A stretch of 64,000 nt of DNA, taken from NCBI GenBank assembly GCA_039527025.1, contig BAAAJN010000003.1, positions 124,001-188,000 on the forward strand. The letters run 5' to 3'. Under the pieces are notes generated by a model. That model had not been told where the DNA came from. It worked only from the letters and a program-made list of their open reading frames with translations, and did no database searches. Within the stretch, counting starts at the first letter, position 1, and every line of letters starts with the position of its first letter. Source of the DNA: Microlunatus lacustris (GTDB lineage Bacteria; Actinomycetota; Actinomycetes; Propionibacteriales; Propionibacteriaceae). This document shows, piece after piece, positions 23,612-32,191 of the stretch. The position numbers and the translations under genes are program-made.

Positions 23612-24948
23612 CGGACTGGTTGATGCTGGCGGTGGGTCTGGTCCTGACGGTGGGGACCGGGCTCTTCGTGGCCTCGGAGTTCTCGCTGGTCAACCTGGAC
23701 CGGAACGAGCTCGAAGCCCGCCAGGAGCGGGGCGAGTCAGGGCTGCAGCCCACCATCGGCGCGCTCAAGATCACCTCCACCCACCTCTCGAGCGCCCAGC
23801 TGGGCATCACCTTGACCACCCTGCTCACCGGCTACACCTTCGAGCCGGCCTTCAGCCGGATGATGGCCGGGCCGCTGACCGGGCTCGGTGTCCCCGAGTC
23901 CGTGGTCCCGGTGGTGGGCACCGTGGCCGGGGTGGCGATCGCCACCTTGTTGTCGATGGTCATCGGCGAGCTGGTGCCGAAGAACTTCGCCCTTGCCCTG
24001 CCGCTGCGGACCGCGCGGCTGGTGGTGCCGTTCCAGGCCGCCTTCACCGCGGTCTTCAAGCCGCTGATCCTGCTGTTCAACAACACCGCCAACGCCGTGA
24101 TCCGGTCGATGGGCATCGAGCCCAAGGAGGAGCTGTCCGGGGCCCGCAGCGCCGAGGAGCTGTCCTCCCTGGTGCGCCGGTCCGCGACCGAGGGCATGCT
24201 CGACGCCGACCACGCCACCTTGTTGAACCGCACGCTGCGCTTCAGCACCCACTCGGTCGGTGAGGTGATGACCCCTCGGGTGCGGATGGCCAAGGTCGAC
24301 GGCGACGACCCCGCCAGCCAGATCCTGGAGATGGCCCGCAGCACCGGCTTCTCCCGCTTCCCGGTGACCGGTGAGGACGTCGACGACATCGTCGGCGTCG
24401 TGCACGTCAAGGCCGCGCTCGCGCTCAGCGCAGCAGACCTGGACAACCGCCACGTGCGGGACCTGATGGTCGAACCGCTCACCGTGCCGGATCTGATGGG
24501 GGTCGAGCGGCTGCTCGGCCTGCTGCGCAAGAGCAGCTTCCAGATCGCGGTGGTCACTGACGAGTACGGGGGAACCGCCGGCATCGTCACGTTGGAGGAC
24601 CTGGTCGAAGAGCTGGTCGGGGAGCTCGAGGACGAGCACGACCGCAGCCGGGCCGCCCTGGTCCGCCACCGCGACGACTCCGTCGTCTTCAACGCCGCAC
24701 TCCGCCCCGACGAGCTGCTCGACCGCACCGGCATCCGGGTGCCTGAGGAGGACGACTACGAGACCGTCGCCGGTTTCGTCATCGACACCCTCGACCGGCT
24801 CCCCGTCGTCGGCGACGAGGTGCCGCTCGAGCAGGGTGTCCTCCGCGTCGAGCGGGTGGCCGGACCGCTCGTGGAACGCCTCCGCTACACCCCGAGCACG
24901 ACCTCTCCTGACACTGCCCTGCTGACGAACGGAGCTGACCATGGGTGA
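23605..24948 (+). CDS. CNNM/CorC family transporter-like protein (hemolysin family)
   Basis: A 447-residue membrane protein of the CNNM/CorC (HlyC/CorC) class associated with Mg2+/Co2+ handling. The order is: N-terminal DUF21/CNNM domain with about four helices (residues 1-190), including SAQLGITLTTLLTGYTFEP and VIGELVPKNFAL; two CBS modules (about 205-330), with VGEVMTPRVRMAKV and QIAVVTDEYGGTAGIVTLEDLVEELVGEL; and a C-terminal CorC_HlyC domain (DELLDRTGIRVPEEDDYETVAGFV). The ATG at 23605 has GGGGAGG upstream and overlaps the leader ORF stop. It overlaps the next gene by 8 nt. Confidence 0.93.
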   Translation: MLTDWLMLAVGLVLTVGTGLFVASEFSLVNLDRNELEARQERGESGLQPTIGALKITSTHLSSAQLGITLTTLLTGYTFEPAFSRMMAGPLTGLGVPESVVPVVGTVAGVAIATLLSMVIGELVPKNFALALPLRTARLVVPFQAAFTAVFKPLILLFNNTANAVIRSMGIEPKEELSGARSAEELSSLVRRSATEGMLDADHATLLNRTLRFSTHSVGEVMTPRVRMAKVDGDDPASQILEMARSTGFSRFPVTGEDVDDIVGVVHVKAALALSAADLDNRHVRDLMVEPLTVPDLMGVERLLGLLRKSSFQIAVVTDEYGGTAGIVTLEDLVEELVGELEDEHDRSRAALVRHRDDSVVFNAALRPDELLDRTGIRVPEEDDYETVAGFVIDTLDRLPVVGDEVPLEQGVLRVERVAGPLVERLRYTPSTTSPDTALLTNGADHG

Positions 24949-25981
24949 GTACCTGCCCGGGCTGATCGCCCTGTTCGTGCTGCTGGCCTTCAACGCCTTC
25001 TTCGTCGGCGCCGAGTTCGCCGTCATCTCCGCCAAGCGGTCCCAGATCGAACCGCGCGCCGAGGGCGGTAGCAAGGCCGCCACCACCACGTTGTGGGCGA
25101 TGGAGCACGCCACCTTGATGCTGGCCACCAGCCAGCTCGGGATCACCATCTGCTCGCTGCTCATCCTGAACGTGTCCGAACCGGCGATCCACCACCTGCT
25201 GGAGTACCCGCTCGGGATCACCCCGCTCCCCGAAGGAGCGATCAGCGCGGTCGCCTTCGCCGTCGCCCTGGTGCTGGTGACGTTCCTGCACGTCGTCTTC
25301 GGCGAGATGATCCCCAAGAACCTCGCGTTCTCCGTCCCGACCCGGGCGGCGCTCCTGCTCGCCCCGCCCCTGGTCATGGTGTCGCGGCTGCTGCGACCGG
25401 TCATCTGGGCGCTCAACGGCATCGCCAACGGCGTGCTGCGACTCTTCAAGGTCGAGCCGAAGGACGAAGCCGCCAGCGCCTTCACCCTCGAGGAGGTCGC
25501 CACCATCGTCGCCCAGTCGACGCGCGAGGGAACACTGTCCGACACCAGCGGCACACTGACCGCAGCCTTCCAGTTCACCGAGAAGAAGGTGTCCGACGTC
25601 GAGGTGCCGCTCAGCGACATGGTGGTGCTGCCCGGCGGGTCCACCCCGGCCCAGGTGCAGGAGGCGGTCGCCGATCACGGGTACTCCCGCTACATCCTCA
25701 CCGACGACGACGGGCTCCCGGACGGCTACCTCCACCTCAAGGACGTCCTCGACCTCATCGGCACCGACGACCGCGACCTGCCCGTGCCGGCCAAGAGGAT
25801 CCGGACCCTCGGCTCAGTCTCCCGGGCCTCCGACCTCGAGGACGCCCTGGCCGCCATGCGCCGCGCCGGCAGTCACGTCGCCATCAGCTACGACACCGGC
25901 GGCACCGCCACCGGGGTCCTGTTCCTCGAGGACATCATCGAAGAGCTCGTCGGCGAGGTGGAGGACGCCACCAGCGCCTGA
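24941..25981 (+). CDS. CNNM/CorC family protein, second paralogue
   Basis: A 346-residue paralogue with the same CNNM membrane domain (FFVGAEFAVISAKRSQIEPRA, TSQLGITICSLLILNVSEPA, FGEMIPKNLAFSVPTR) and a CBS pair (VPLSDMVVLPGG through AISYDTGGTATGVLFLEDIIEELVGEV). The C-terminal CorC_HlyC domain is missing, so it is about 100 residues shorter than its neighbour. Tandem long/short pairs with overlapping genes are typical of actinobacteria and suggest a heterodimeric complex. Confidence 0.93.
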   Translation: MGEYLPGLIALFVLLAFNAFFVGAEFAVISAKRSQIEPRAEGGSKAATTTLWAMEHATLMLATSQLGITICSLLILNVSEPAIHHLLEYPLGITPLPEGAISAVAFAVALVLVTFLHVVFGEMIPKNLAFSVPTRAALLLAPPLVMVSRLLRPVIWALNGIANGVLRLFKVEPKDEAASAFTLEEVATIVAQSTREGTLSDTSGTLTAAFQFTEKKVSDVEVPLSDMVVLPGGSTPAQVQEAVADHGYSRYILTDDDGLPDGYLHLKDVLDLIGTDDRDLPVPAKRIRTLGSVSRASDLEDALAAMRRAGSHVAISYDTGGTATGVLFLEDIIEELVGEVEDATSA

Positions 25982-26680
25982 CGGGGATCCGCGACCCCAG
26001 GTGCGCCGCAGCCGCAGCGGTAGGTGGACTGGCCGGAAGGCGCGCCGCGCCCGCCCGAGCGGTGGCGGTCCCGTTGGCTCTGGGCGACAGGACGGCTTGC
26101 CCGGTGAGCGCTCCCGCCGGCATGGCTCGTGGTCTCCCGCTCCACTTCTCGGTGCGAGGTCAGCCGGAAGCGGTTCAAGTGACGAGTCGCTAAACGCGAG
26201 GGCCCCCGGGCCAACGGGAGCGCTGGACCAGGGACCCTCGATCGCCCCTCCCCAGGAACGCCGCTTGGACGGTACCCACGACGAGCCGGCTCACTCGTTG
26301 CGCTCCCCACTCCGAGGAGTCTGGTGAGAAAGGGCGGATCGCCGGCCTGGCATTGGCTATCTGGGACAGTGAGGTCGGGAGAACCCACGACCGCGGGTGC
26401 ACCAGGGGACAGCCGCAGCAGACTTCCTCCCTCCCCAGACGTCTGCTGCGGCTGTCCTCCGACGTTCGGGCTGGCGCCGACGCGGCCAGTGGCGCCCTGA
26501 GCGGGGCTCAGCACGGGTGAGTCGTGGTCGACCCAGCTCCCGCGAACTCCTGGACCGACCTGTCCCCCACCCCCTGCCAGGGGGGAACCGGTGCTGTGCA
26601 AGAGTCGGATTGGCCTCTGGTTGGTATCACCGTCTCGGGGGGCGGGTCCGCTGGACGGCATGATCATGCAGCGGGGAGGC
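25982..26680. other. Long intergenic region with one strong hairpin
   Basis: About 700 nt. Apart from the 17-bp hairpin at 26407-26457 and smaller complementary pieces (CGAGGG...CCCTCG around 26197-26242), no gene or RNA family was recognised. It must hold the promoter of the MerR/B12 regulator. Confidence 0.5.
26407..26457. terminator. 17-bp perfect stem-loop
   Basis: GGACAGCCGCAGCAGAC (26407-26423) pairs perfectly with GTCTGCTGCGGCTGTCC (26441-26457) around a 17-base pyrimidine-rich loop. It is 426 nt after the CNNM stop, far for a terminator, so it may instead be an insulator or an RNA element. Confidence 0.55.
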
Positions 26681-27577
26681 ATGGTGCAGAGGTCTGGCGA
26701 TGAGCAGTCTCCGGCCGTCGGGGCAGACCTGGCCCTGGAGGCGGTCAGCTGCGCCCTCGACGTGCCGGCTTCCACCATCCGCTCCTGGGAAGAGCGGCAC
26801 CAACTTCTCACCGGGCGGACGCGGGAAGGCGGCCAGGGTCGCTACACCAGCGACGACGTCACCGCCCTCGCCCGGATGCGCGACGAGCTCGCGGCCGGCC
26901 GCGACGCCGAGGAGACCGCCGCCCTCGTCCGCGCGGCCCTCACCAACCCTCCCGGACAGGTGGTGGCCAGGCTGCTCGCCGCCACCCACCAGCTGCACAC
27001 CCAGGGCATCGTCGAGGCGCTGCAGGAGTCCCGCCGGACCCACGGCCTGGTCGTCACCCTCGAGCAGGTCGTCCTGCCCGCCCTGCAGGAGATCGGGCGG
27101 CAGTGGACGGCCGGCACCTGCAACATGGTCCACGAGTATCTGCTCGCCAGCGCGATCCAGAGCTGGCTGGGCGCCCAGCGGCACCAGATGGACCGGCCGG
27201 GCTCTCGTGGCACGGTGGTACTGGCTTGCGGCCCCGACGACAAGCACGCCGTCGCGCTGGAAGCGTTCGCGGTGCTGCTGGCCGACCAGGGCTACAACTG
27301 CCGCTACCTCGGCGCCCAGACCCCCGTCGCGTCACTGGTGCTGGCCGCCCAGGAGCCGGCGGCTCGAGCTGTCGTGGTGGTCTCCCACGTCGACCGGCAC
27401 AGGGGCGCCGCCGTCGCCGCGTTGCACGCCGTCGCCGCCCTCGACGTGGCCGTCTTCTACGCCGGCGCGGCCTTCCGCAACCCTGAGCAGCGTCAGGACG
27501 TGCCTGGCTGCTACCTCGGCGGCAGCCTCTCTGCCGCCGCCCGACAACTCATCGACTGCACCGACGCCCCTGATTGA
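26681..27577 (+). CDS. MerR-type HTH and B12-binding-domain transcriptional regulator
   Basis: About 298 residues. The N-terminal MerR-like helix-turn-helix contains SCALDVPASTIRSWEERHQLLTGR. A helical B12-binding bundle (about residues 85-165) follows, then a Rossmann-like B12 domain from VVLACGPDDKHAVALEAF to the end. The order matches CarH/LitR photoreceptor regulators. The lower-ligand motif DxHxxG reads DKHAVA, keeping Asp and His but losing Gly. The bundle motif W-x9-EH reads W-x9-EY. Cobalamin binding is plausible but the light-sensing chemistry may be altered. The start is uncertain (ATG at 26660, 26666 or 26681, GTG at 26684). No carotenoid or photolyase genes are adjacent. Confidence 0.8.
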   Translation: MVQRSGDEQSPAVGADLALEAVSCALDVPASTIRSWEERHQLLTGRTREGGQGRYTSDDVTALARMRDELAAGRDAEETAALVRAALTNPPGQVVARLLAATHQLHTQGIVEALQESRRTHGLVVTLEQVVLPALQEIGRQWTAGTCNMVHEYLLASAIQSWLGAQRHQMDRPGSRGTVVLACGPDDKHAVALEAFAVLLADQGYNCRYLGAQTPVASLVLAAQEPAARAVVVVSHVDRHRGAAVAALHAVAALDVAVFYAGAAFRNPEQRQDVPGCYLGGSLSAAARQLIDCTDAPD

Positions 27578-27636
27578 ACAGCTGGACCGGTCGACGTCGG
27601 CTCGGCTGATGGTGCTGGCGCTGACTTCGACCCTCG

Positions 27637-28356
27637 TCAGCTGGTGGGGGGCGTGCGCCGCCCCTCCTCCGGTGGTCTGGTGGTCCGGGCGACCAGCTCG
27701 GTGGCGATGTCGTGGAGCTTGCGGTTCTGGTGCTGGGAGGCCCGGGTGAGCAAGGCGAACGCCTCATCAGCGGTGCAGTGCCGGGTGGTCATCAGCACAC
27801 CTTTGGCCTGCTCGATGACGGCGCGGCTGCGCAGGGCGGCGTGCATGTGCTGAGCCTCGTCCACCGCTGCGTGGTACAGGGTGGCGTTCGCCACCGCGAT
27901 GCCGGCGTAGCTGGCGAACGTCTCGGCCAGGGCGACCGAGTCCGGCGAGAAGGGGTGCTCGGCGTCGGAGAACATGTTGAGTGCACCGAGGGTCCGCTGC
28001 GCGATCGGCAACCCTACCGCCAGCACCCGGGTGATCCCCTGGGCGGCCGCTGCCTGGCTGAAGTCGGGGTAGGGGTTGTCGGACACGGCGGTGTCCACGG
28101 CGATCGTGCTCCCCGACGCTGCGGCGTCCAGGCAGGGCCCGAACCCCGAGGCGTACTGCCGCTCATCCAGCACGACGGCCAGCCGGCCGGTGAACACCAC
28201 GGTCCGCGCTCTGCCGTGCTCGACCAAGGTGACCGAGACCTCGGCCAGCTCCGGGATCAGCTGCTGAGCGAGGTCGGCCACCCGCTGCAGCACCGGGCTC
28301 AGCGAGCTGCCATCAGTGGCGTGCACGATCCTGCCGAGCTCGGCGAACACCCCCAC
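27637..28356 (-). CDS. GAF and ANTAR domain-containing regulator
   Basis: A 239-residue signalling protein. The GAF domain (about residues 20-160) includes ERQYASGFGPCLDAAASGSTI and RVLAVGLPIAQRTLGALNMFS. The ANTAR RNA-binding domain (about 165-225) includes HMHAALRSRAVIEQAKGVLM and ADEAFALLTRASQHQNRKLHDIA. ANTAR proteins prevent transcription termination by binding paired hexaloop hairpins in leaders. The GAF domain would sense a small ligand or redox state. It is convergent with the MerR/B12 gene. The RNA target is not evident in this window. Confidence 0.92.
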   Translation of the reverse strand: MGVFAELGRIVHATDGSSLSPVLQRVADLAQQLIPELAEVSVTLVEHGRARTVVFTGRLAVVLDERQYASGFGPCLDAAASGSTIAVDTAVSDNPYPDFSQAAAAQGITRVLAVGLPIAQRTLGALNMFSDAEHPFSPDSVALAETFASYAGIAVANATLYHAAVDEAQHMHAALRSRAVIEQAKGVLMTTRHCTADEAFALLTRASQHQNRKLHDIATELVARTTRPPEEGRRTPPTS

Positions 28357-28690
28357 CGGGACGGCAGACAGCGACGACCTCGGAACAGGATCTCCGGAAG
28401 GGATGGGGGGGGACGGGTCCAGTCACGTCAGGTCCTCGAGGCGCGCGGCAGCACGCGATTGTGCACCGATCTGCAGAGGCCGACTGTTTGACCCCTCGAC
28501 CGGTCGAGGGGTCCCGACCGGCGCCGCCACCCGCTGGGTAACCGCAGGCGGCCACAGTACGCCTACCTAAGGCGGCCACCTCAGCCGACGAAGGCTCTGG
28601 CCGGTCCTCGTGCGGGGTGCACGCGGTAGCTGACTGCGGCAGTACCGAGGCGCTCGGCGCTGGCGGGAGTACGGCTCCTCGCCGTGGGAG
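28357..28690. other. Intergenic region, promoter side of GAF-ANTAR gene
   Basis: About 330 nt with the 24-bp palindrome and otherwise no recognised feature. It separates the GAF-ANTAR gene from the LuxR remnant. Confidence 0.4.
28490..28513. repeat. 24-bp perfect palindrome
   Basis: Two 12-base arms, GACCCCTCGACC and GGTCGAGGGGTC, meet without a spacer, about 135 bp upstream of the GAF-ANTAR start. It could be an operator or a cruciform or recombination site. Confidence 0.7.
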
Positions 28691-28835
28691 CTAGGGGGTG
28701 TCGTCCAGGATGCCGTGGCGTTGGGTCCCGAGGGCGGCGGAGGTGCGGTCGTAGACGTCCAGTGCGGCGAAGATGCGGGTGAGGTGAACCTTGACGGTCT
28801 TCTCACTGATCGCCAGGTGTGCGGGGAAGTGACGG
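28691..28835 (-). pseudogene. C-terminal fragment of a LuxR-type HTH protein
   Basis: The minus strand encodes LAISEKTVKVHLTRIFAALDVYDRTSAALGTQRH before a stop. This is the second half of a LuxR helix-turn-helix including the recognition helix. The preceding half of the domain and everything upstream are absent; reading on gives unrelated residues and base composition drops. The break marks a probable junction of the accessory region. Confidence 0.7.
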
Positions 28836-29094
28836 CTACTCGTACAAGAGCCCTCCAGGCCCACGTGTACTTGCTCGCGCACGCTTGCAGGGGCTGCGGA
28901 AGGAGTCTGTGCACGGTCGACGTGGTGACTCTTGCAGGTGGAGCGCGACCCTTGCTGATCCGTTCCTACCGCACTCGTCCGCCCGCGTTCGGCTCGATGC
29001 CTGGCAGTGGTCATGCCTCAAGTTGACGCTCTCATTCGCGGCGGTCACACTCATACCAGTCCAACGTCGTGCGCTCGCTGAAACCTCTTGAGAG

Positions 29095-30096
29095 GTGGCG
29101 GCTATCCCCGTGTCCCATTGCACCACAAGTCGGGACCCCGAGCTGATGACGATGAGCAGGGACGGAAGTACTTGCATGATGATCACCGATGACGTCGACC
29201 AGCAAGAGTACGCGGCCATAGTCCTATATTATAGATATGGGCCTGAGATTGAGCGAACACTACGTTTGTTGATGGCACAGGACCCACCCCCGACTGAAGT
29301 CATCCTGGTCGACAACGACTCCAGAGACGGCCTGCTGGACGACGTACTGATGCTCGACGAGCTATCCTGTGTTCGTCTCCTCAGCCTGACATCAAACGCA
29401 GGATACGCCGGTGGCATGAACGCAGGCGTACGAAACTTGAACGAGCGCCCGCCATATCTCCTCTTCCTTACGCACGAATCCGAGTTGGCTCCCGGGAGTG
29501 CGCACACGATGCTCCAGTCGGCGAACCGTCACCAAGCAAGCGTTGTAGGGCCTTCACTATTTCTCAAGGGGCGCGACGCGGTCTGGTCGAAAGGTGGAGT
29601 TGTAACTCGTTGGGGCAGGGTGAAACACGTCAGCGACGGAGGGAAGGACGCTCCGGAACAACATGTCGATTGGATCGACGGGGCCTGCATGTTGATACGT
29701 CGGGCGGCGTATGAGGGCGCAGGTGGTTTCGACGAGCGATTCTTCCTCTACTGGGAAGATGTTGACATGTCCCTTTCATGTCGCCCGTTCGGCGCTGTCT
29801 TGTGTTCGTCAGAAGCCCGGGCCCATCAATCGACAGGGACGCCACCGATCTACTATGGTGACAGAAATCAGATCATGATCTGGTTGAAGAGGCGTATGCA
29901 CCTTCGCGCTTGCGTCGCCCTAGCCCTCTCATTCGGCAAATTGCTGCTTCGTGACCTCCCGGCCAGCGGCAGCCACCGACGGGCCCGCTGCGCGGCCCGG
30001 GTCGCCGCCATAGTCGACGGGGTAGCCGGGCGCCATCGACCCCGTTATGCCCAAGCTTTCGACTCCTCCAGTACTGGGTACTTGGAACTCCACTGA
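29095..30096 (+). CDS. Glycosyltransferase family 2 protein
   Basis: Up to 333 residues; the conserved part starts at EYAAIVLYYRYG, so the true start is probably ATG 29152 or 29176 (GGAAG upstream of the latter). GT-A motifs are the nucleotide-sugar site VILVDNDSRDG, LTSNAGYAGGMNAGVRN, WIDGACMLIRRAAYEGAGGFDERFF, and the catalytic-type YWEDVDMSLSCR. This resembles rhamnosyl-type GT2 enzymes of wall polysaccharide or exopolysaccharide synthesis. The C-terminus has a short hydrophobic stretch. Codons rich in A/T third positions (TATATT, CTATTT) contrast strongly with neighbours, indicating recent transfer. It stands alone with no partner polysaccharide genes. Confidence 0.85.
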   Translation: MAAIPVSHCTTSRDPELMTMSRDGSTCMMITDDVDQQEYAAIVLYYRYGPEIERTLRLLMAQDPPPTEVILVDNDSRDGLLDDVLMLDELSCVRLLSLTSNAGYAGGMNAGVRNLNERPPYLLFLTHESELAPGSAHTMLQSANRHQASVVGPSLFLKGRDAVWSKGGVVTRWGRVKHVSDGGKDAPEQHVDWIDGACMLIRRAAYEGAGGFDERFFLYWEDVDMSLSCRPFGAVLCSSEARAHQSTGTPPIYYGDRNQIMIWLKRRMHLRACVALALSFGKLLLRDLPASGSHRRARCAARVAAIVDGVAGRHRPRYAQAFDSSSTGYLELH

Positions 30097-30422
30097 GCGG
30101 TCCGGGTGACACCTTCCGGTTCTGTTGATGCCGGTTGAGTCGGCATGGCTGACGGTCCCGAGCGCCGTGGGCCTCCGATCTTTGTCGATGCATCAGAGTC
30201 CTCACCACGACCACCAACATGCGGCAAGCCGGACTAGAGATCGACAGGGTCCTACGGCGACTGCATCGGCACACCTCCTGGATAAATCTCCCAGCACAGA
30301 TGAGAAGTCGGCGTCAGGAACCCATCTCATGGTGAATGGGTGAGTTCAATTCCCTGCAGACCTCGTGTCCTGTGCACTACCAGGGTCAGGAGAAGATGGC
30401 AGATCTAGCAGCTATCAGAGTT

Positions 30423-30555
30423 GAACGTATTTCAAGGCTTGCCGGAAATCTCGATTCTGCGCGGGATCTGACTGCTTTGAGTTGTCGAATGATCGACGTC
30501 TTCGCGTTCACCGCGTTCCCCAGGGAGATCTGGCGCCAGATCTGGTCGACCACTT
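30423..30555 (+). pseudogene. IS256-family transposase fragment (C-terminal part), inverted piece
   Basis: The plus strand reads LDSARDLTALSCRMIDVFAFTAFPREIWRQIWS, matching the strongly conserved FAFTAFP.E.WRQIWSNNP region of IS256 (mutator type) transposases. The following NNP-x-ERLN part is missing. It ends at an 18-bp palindrome (AGATCTGGCGCCAGATCT, 30526-30543), where the opposite-strand remnant begins. Confidence 0.7.
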
Positions 30556-30980
30556 GGGGAAGCCGCTGGTCAGGGAGTCGACGACGCGGTCGAACGGGGC
30601 GTGCACGGCGTCAGCGTCGGGCTGGTCGTAGATGGAGTGCCATGGCCACGATGACGCCGACGATGACGCCGTAGGCCAGGTTGCCGGTCGTCACGGTGAC
30701 GATGAGCAGCGCATTCACCCAGCCCCGGCTGGACCTGGGCGAGAACGCCAGCAGGGTTCGCGGCGTGATGGGGTGCGGCACCGCTGCCGGGCGCACCGGG
30801 CAGGGTCGCGCCGGTGAGCGGCGGTCAGGCCGGCGTGGGCGTCGGAGGTGACCAGCCGGCCCCAGACAGGCGCAGGCGATCAGATATCTCCAGAAGCTGA
30901 GCCAGCCGGCGCCGTCCTCGCTGGTGGTGACGTTGACGCCGAGGATCTCGCGGTGCACGCCGGCATCTTCGTCGACGGGC
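30556..30980 (-). pseudogene. IS256-family transposase remnant (catalytic middle part)
   Basis: The minus strand reads HREILGVNVTTSEDGAGWLSFWR, then in a second frame LVTSDAHAGLTAA, another short piece HAANPAGVLAQVQP, and finally YDQPDADAVHAPFDRVVDSLTSGFP. These are consecutive IS256 transposase blocks, with the DDE region around TSDAHAGL. Multiple frameshifts and loss of both ends show decay. Its natural continuation lies on the other strand, implying an inversion. Confidence 0.72.
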
Positions 30981-31145
30981 CGCTGCCCCCAGGCATGGTC
31001 GGTCGACGGGTACCGCCCGAACCGCTGGGAGGTCCTGGGATCCCCACCTGTCTCATGGGCTTCCGGGTCACGCTGTAGGCGCCGCAGGCTCAAGGCTGGG
31101 CCGCGCCGTCCGCAGCGGTCCCTCGCACAGCTGTGCCCCGGCAGG

Positions 31146-31670
31146 TCACCTTGGCGACGCCCCGAGCGTGAGCTGGTGCCGGTGATGGTTGAAGTGTTGG
31201 GTGCCGAAGTGGTAGACGTCGAGGACGGTCATGGTGTCGGTGAAGTAGGGGTCCCACGAGAGGGGGAACGCCATCCGCGCAGACAGGGTGAGTTCAGTCT
31301 CCCTTTCCAGGCGCTGGCCCAGAGCAGTGAGCGTGCGGTCCAACAGCGTGGCCATTCCTGAAGGGCTGAGGACGGCACCGCCCACGCAGGAGCCGGCGTA
31401 GTTGACCAGGTGGTAGGGCCGACGCGCGGCGTGCAGTGCGGCGGAGAAACGTCGACTGCACGACAGCGGGAGGCGGCCGAACCCCCGCACGAGGGGCAGC
31501 AGAGTCCGGACGACCAGGTAGCCGAAGACCATGTGGAACAGCAGCTGTCGGTTGGTCCAGCGGGTGCCAACCGAGGGGCGACGCAGGTCGGCTGCCGTCG
31601 CGTCCCGGACGAGCCGGTCGAATGCGGCACGCGCCTGTTCCAACTCCTGGCTGACCGCCGTGACGTCCAT
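31146..31670 (-). CDS. DinB-like superfamily protein
   Basis: About 174 residues starting at ATG 31670 (MDVTAVSQELEQAR; AGAGGGG upstream). The pattern is a four-helix DinB/YfiT bundle: RWTNRQLLFHMVFGYLVV with an early His, and the C-terminal VYHFGTQHFNHHRHQL carrying the two metal-binding histidines. DinB-fold enzymes are metal- and often mycothiol-dependent transferases. It begins 19 nt after arsR1, so it is co-transcribed with it and may detoxify arsenic or thiol adducts; that is an inference from context. Confidence 0.8.
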   Translation of the reverse strand: MDVTAVSQELEQARAAFDRLVRDATAADLRRPSVGTRWTNRQLLFHMVFGYLVVRTLLPLVRGFGRLPLSCSRRFSAALHAARRPYHLVNYAGSCVGGAVLSPSGMATLLDRTLTALGQRLERETELTLSARMAFPLSWDPYFTDTMTVLDVYHFGTQHFNHHRHQLTLGASPR

Positions 31671-31689
31671 TGGTGCCCCTCTGCTCACG

Positions 31690-32103
31690 CTAGCCGCGCG
31701 GCTGCCCGCCCACTGGAGAAGCTCTGTCACCGGCTCTTGGATGCGGCGGATCTCCGACCGGTGCGAGGGTCCCGGCGACCGCGGCCAGGGCTCCGTCGAC
31801 GAGGCTGTAGTAGGCCCACTTGCCGCGTTGCTCGCGGGTGATGAGGCCGGCGTCGACGAGCTGGCGCATGTGGTGGGAGACCGTGGGCTGGGAGAGTCGG
31901 ACGGGCTCGACGAGGTCGCAGACGCACGCTCCGTCGTCGCCGGCGGCCGCGATGAGGGAGAGCAGCTTGACCCGGCTGGGGTCGCCGAGGGCCTTGAACA
32001 CCCGTGCCAGGCGCTCGGCGGCTGCGTCGTCCAGGACGCCGGCTGTGACCGCCGAGCAGCATGCTGCGATGTCGGTGGCTAGCAGCAGCGGGGTGACCGT
32101 CAT
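31690..32103 (-). CDS. arsR: ArsR/SmtB family repressor (arsenic locus 1)
   Basis: A 137-residue winged-helix repressor. The ACVCDLVEP sequence near residue 60 carries the cysteine pair typical of As(III) sensing, and an additional CC lies near the N-terminus (AACCSAV). The recognition helix is LSQPTVSHHMRQLVDAGL, and the wing is REQRGKWAYYSL. It is divergent from the flavoprotein gene, with an inverted repeat between them, and is followed by dinB. A second arsR controls the acr3 operon 6 kb away. Confidence 0.93.
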   Translation of the reverse strand: MTVTPLLLATDIAACCSAVTAGVLDDAAAERLARVFKALGDPSRVKLLSLIAAAGDDGACVCDLVEPVRLSQPTVSHHMRQLVDAGLITREQRGKWAYYSLVDGALAAVAGTLAPVGDPPHPRAGDRASPVGGQPRG

Positions 32104-32156
32104 GCGACCAGTGTGCCACTCGTATTGACTATCGTCGATCTGTGACTAGAGTCATC

Positions 32157-32176
32157 GCATTGATGTTGCTCAATGC
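32157..32176. promoter_or_regulatory. Putative ArsR operator
   Basis: GCATTGA - 6 nt - TCAATGC: 7-bp perfect arms in the 88-bp divergent gap between arsR1 and the flavoprotein gene, close to the flavoprotein ribosome site. The ATTGA/TCAAT arms also occur upstream of arsR2. Confidence 0.6.
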
Positions 32177-32191
32177 GTGGAGGTGGAACGG

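Noticed and set aside
30125..30343. Small plus-strand frame after the GT2 gene
   Set aside because: No ribosome site, no recognisable motif, surrounded by decayed DNA.
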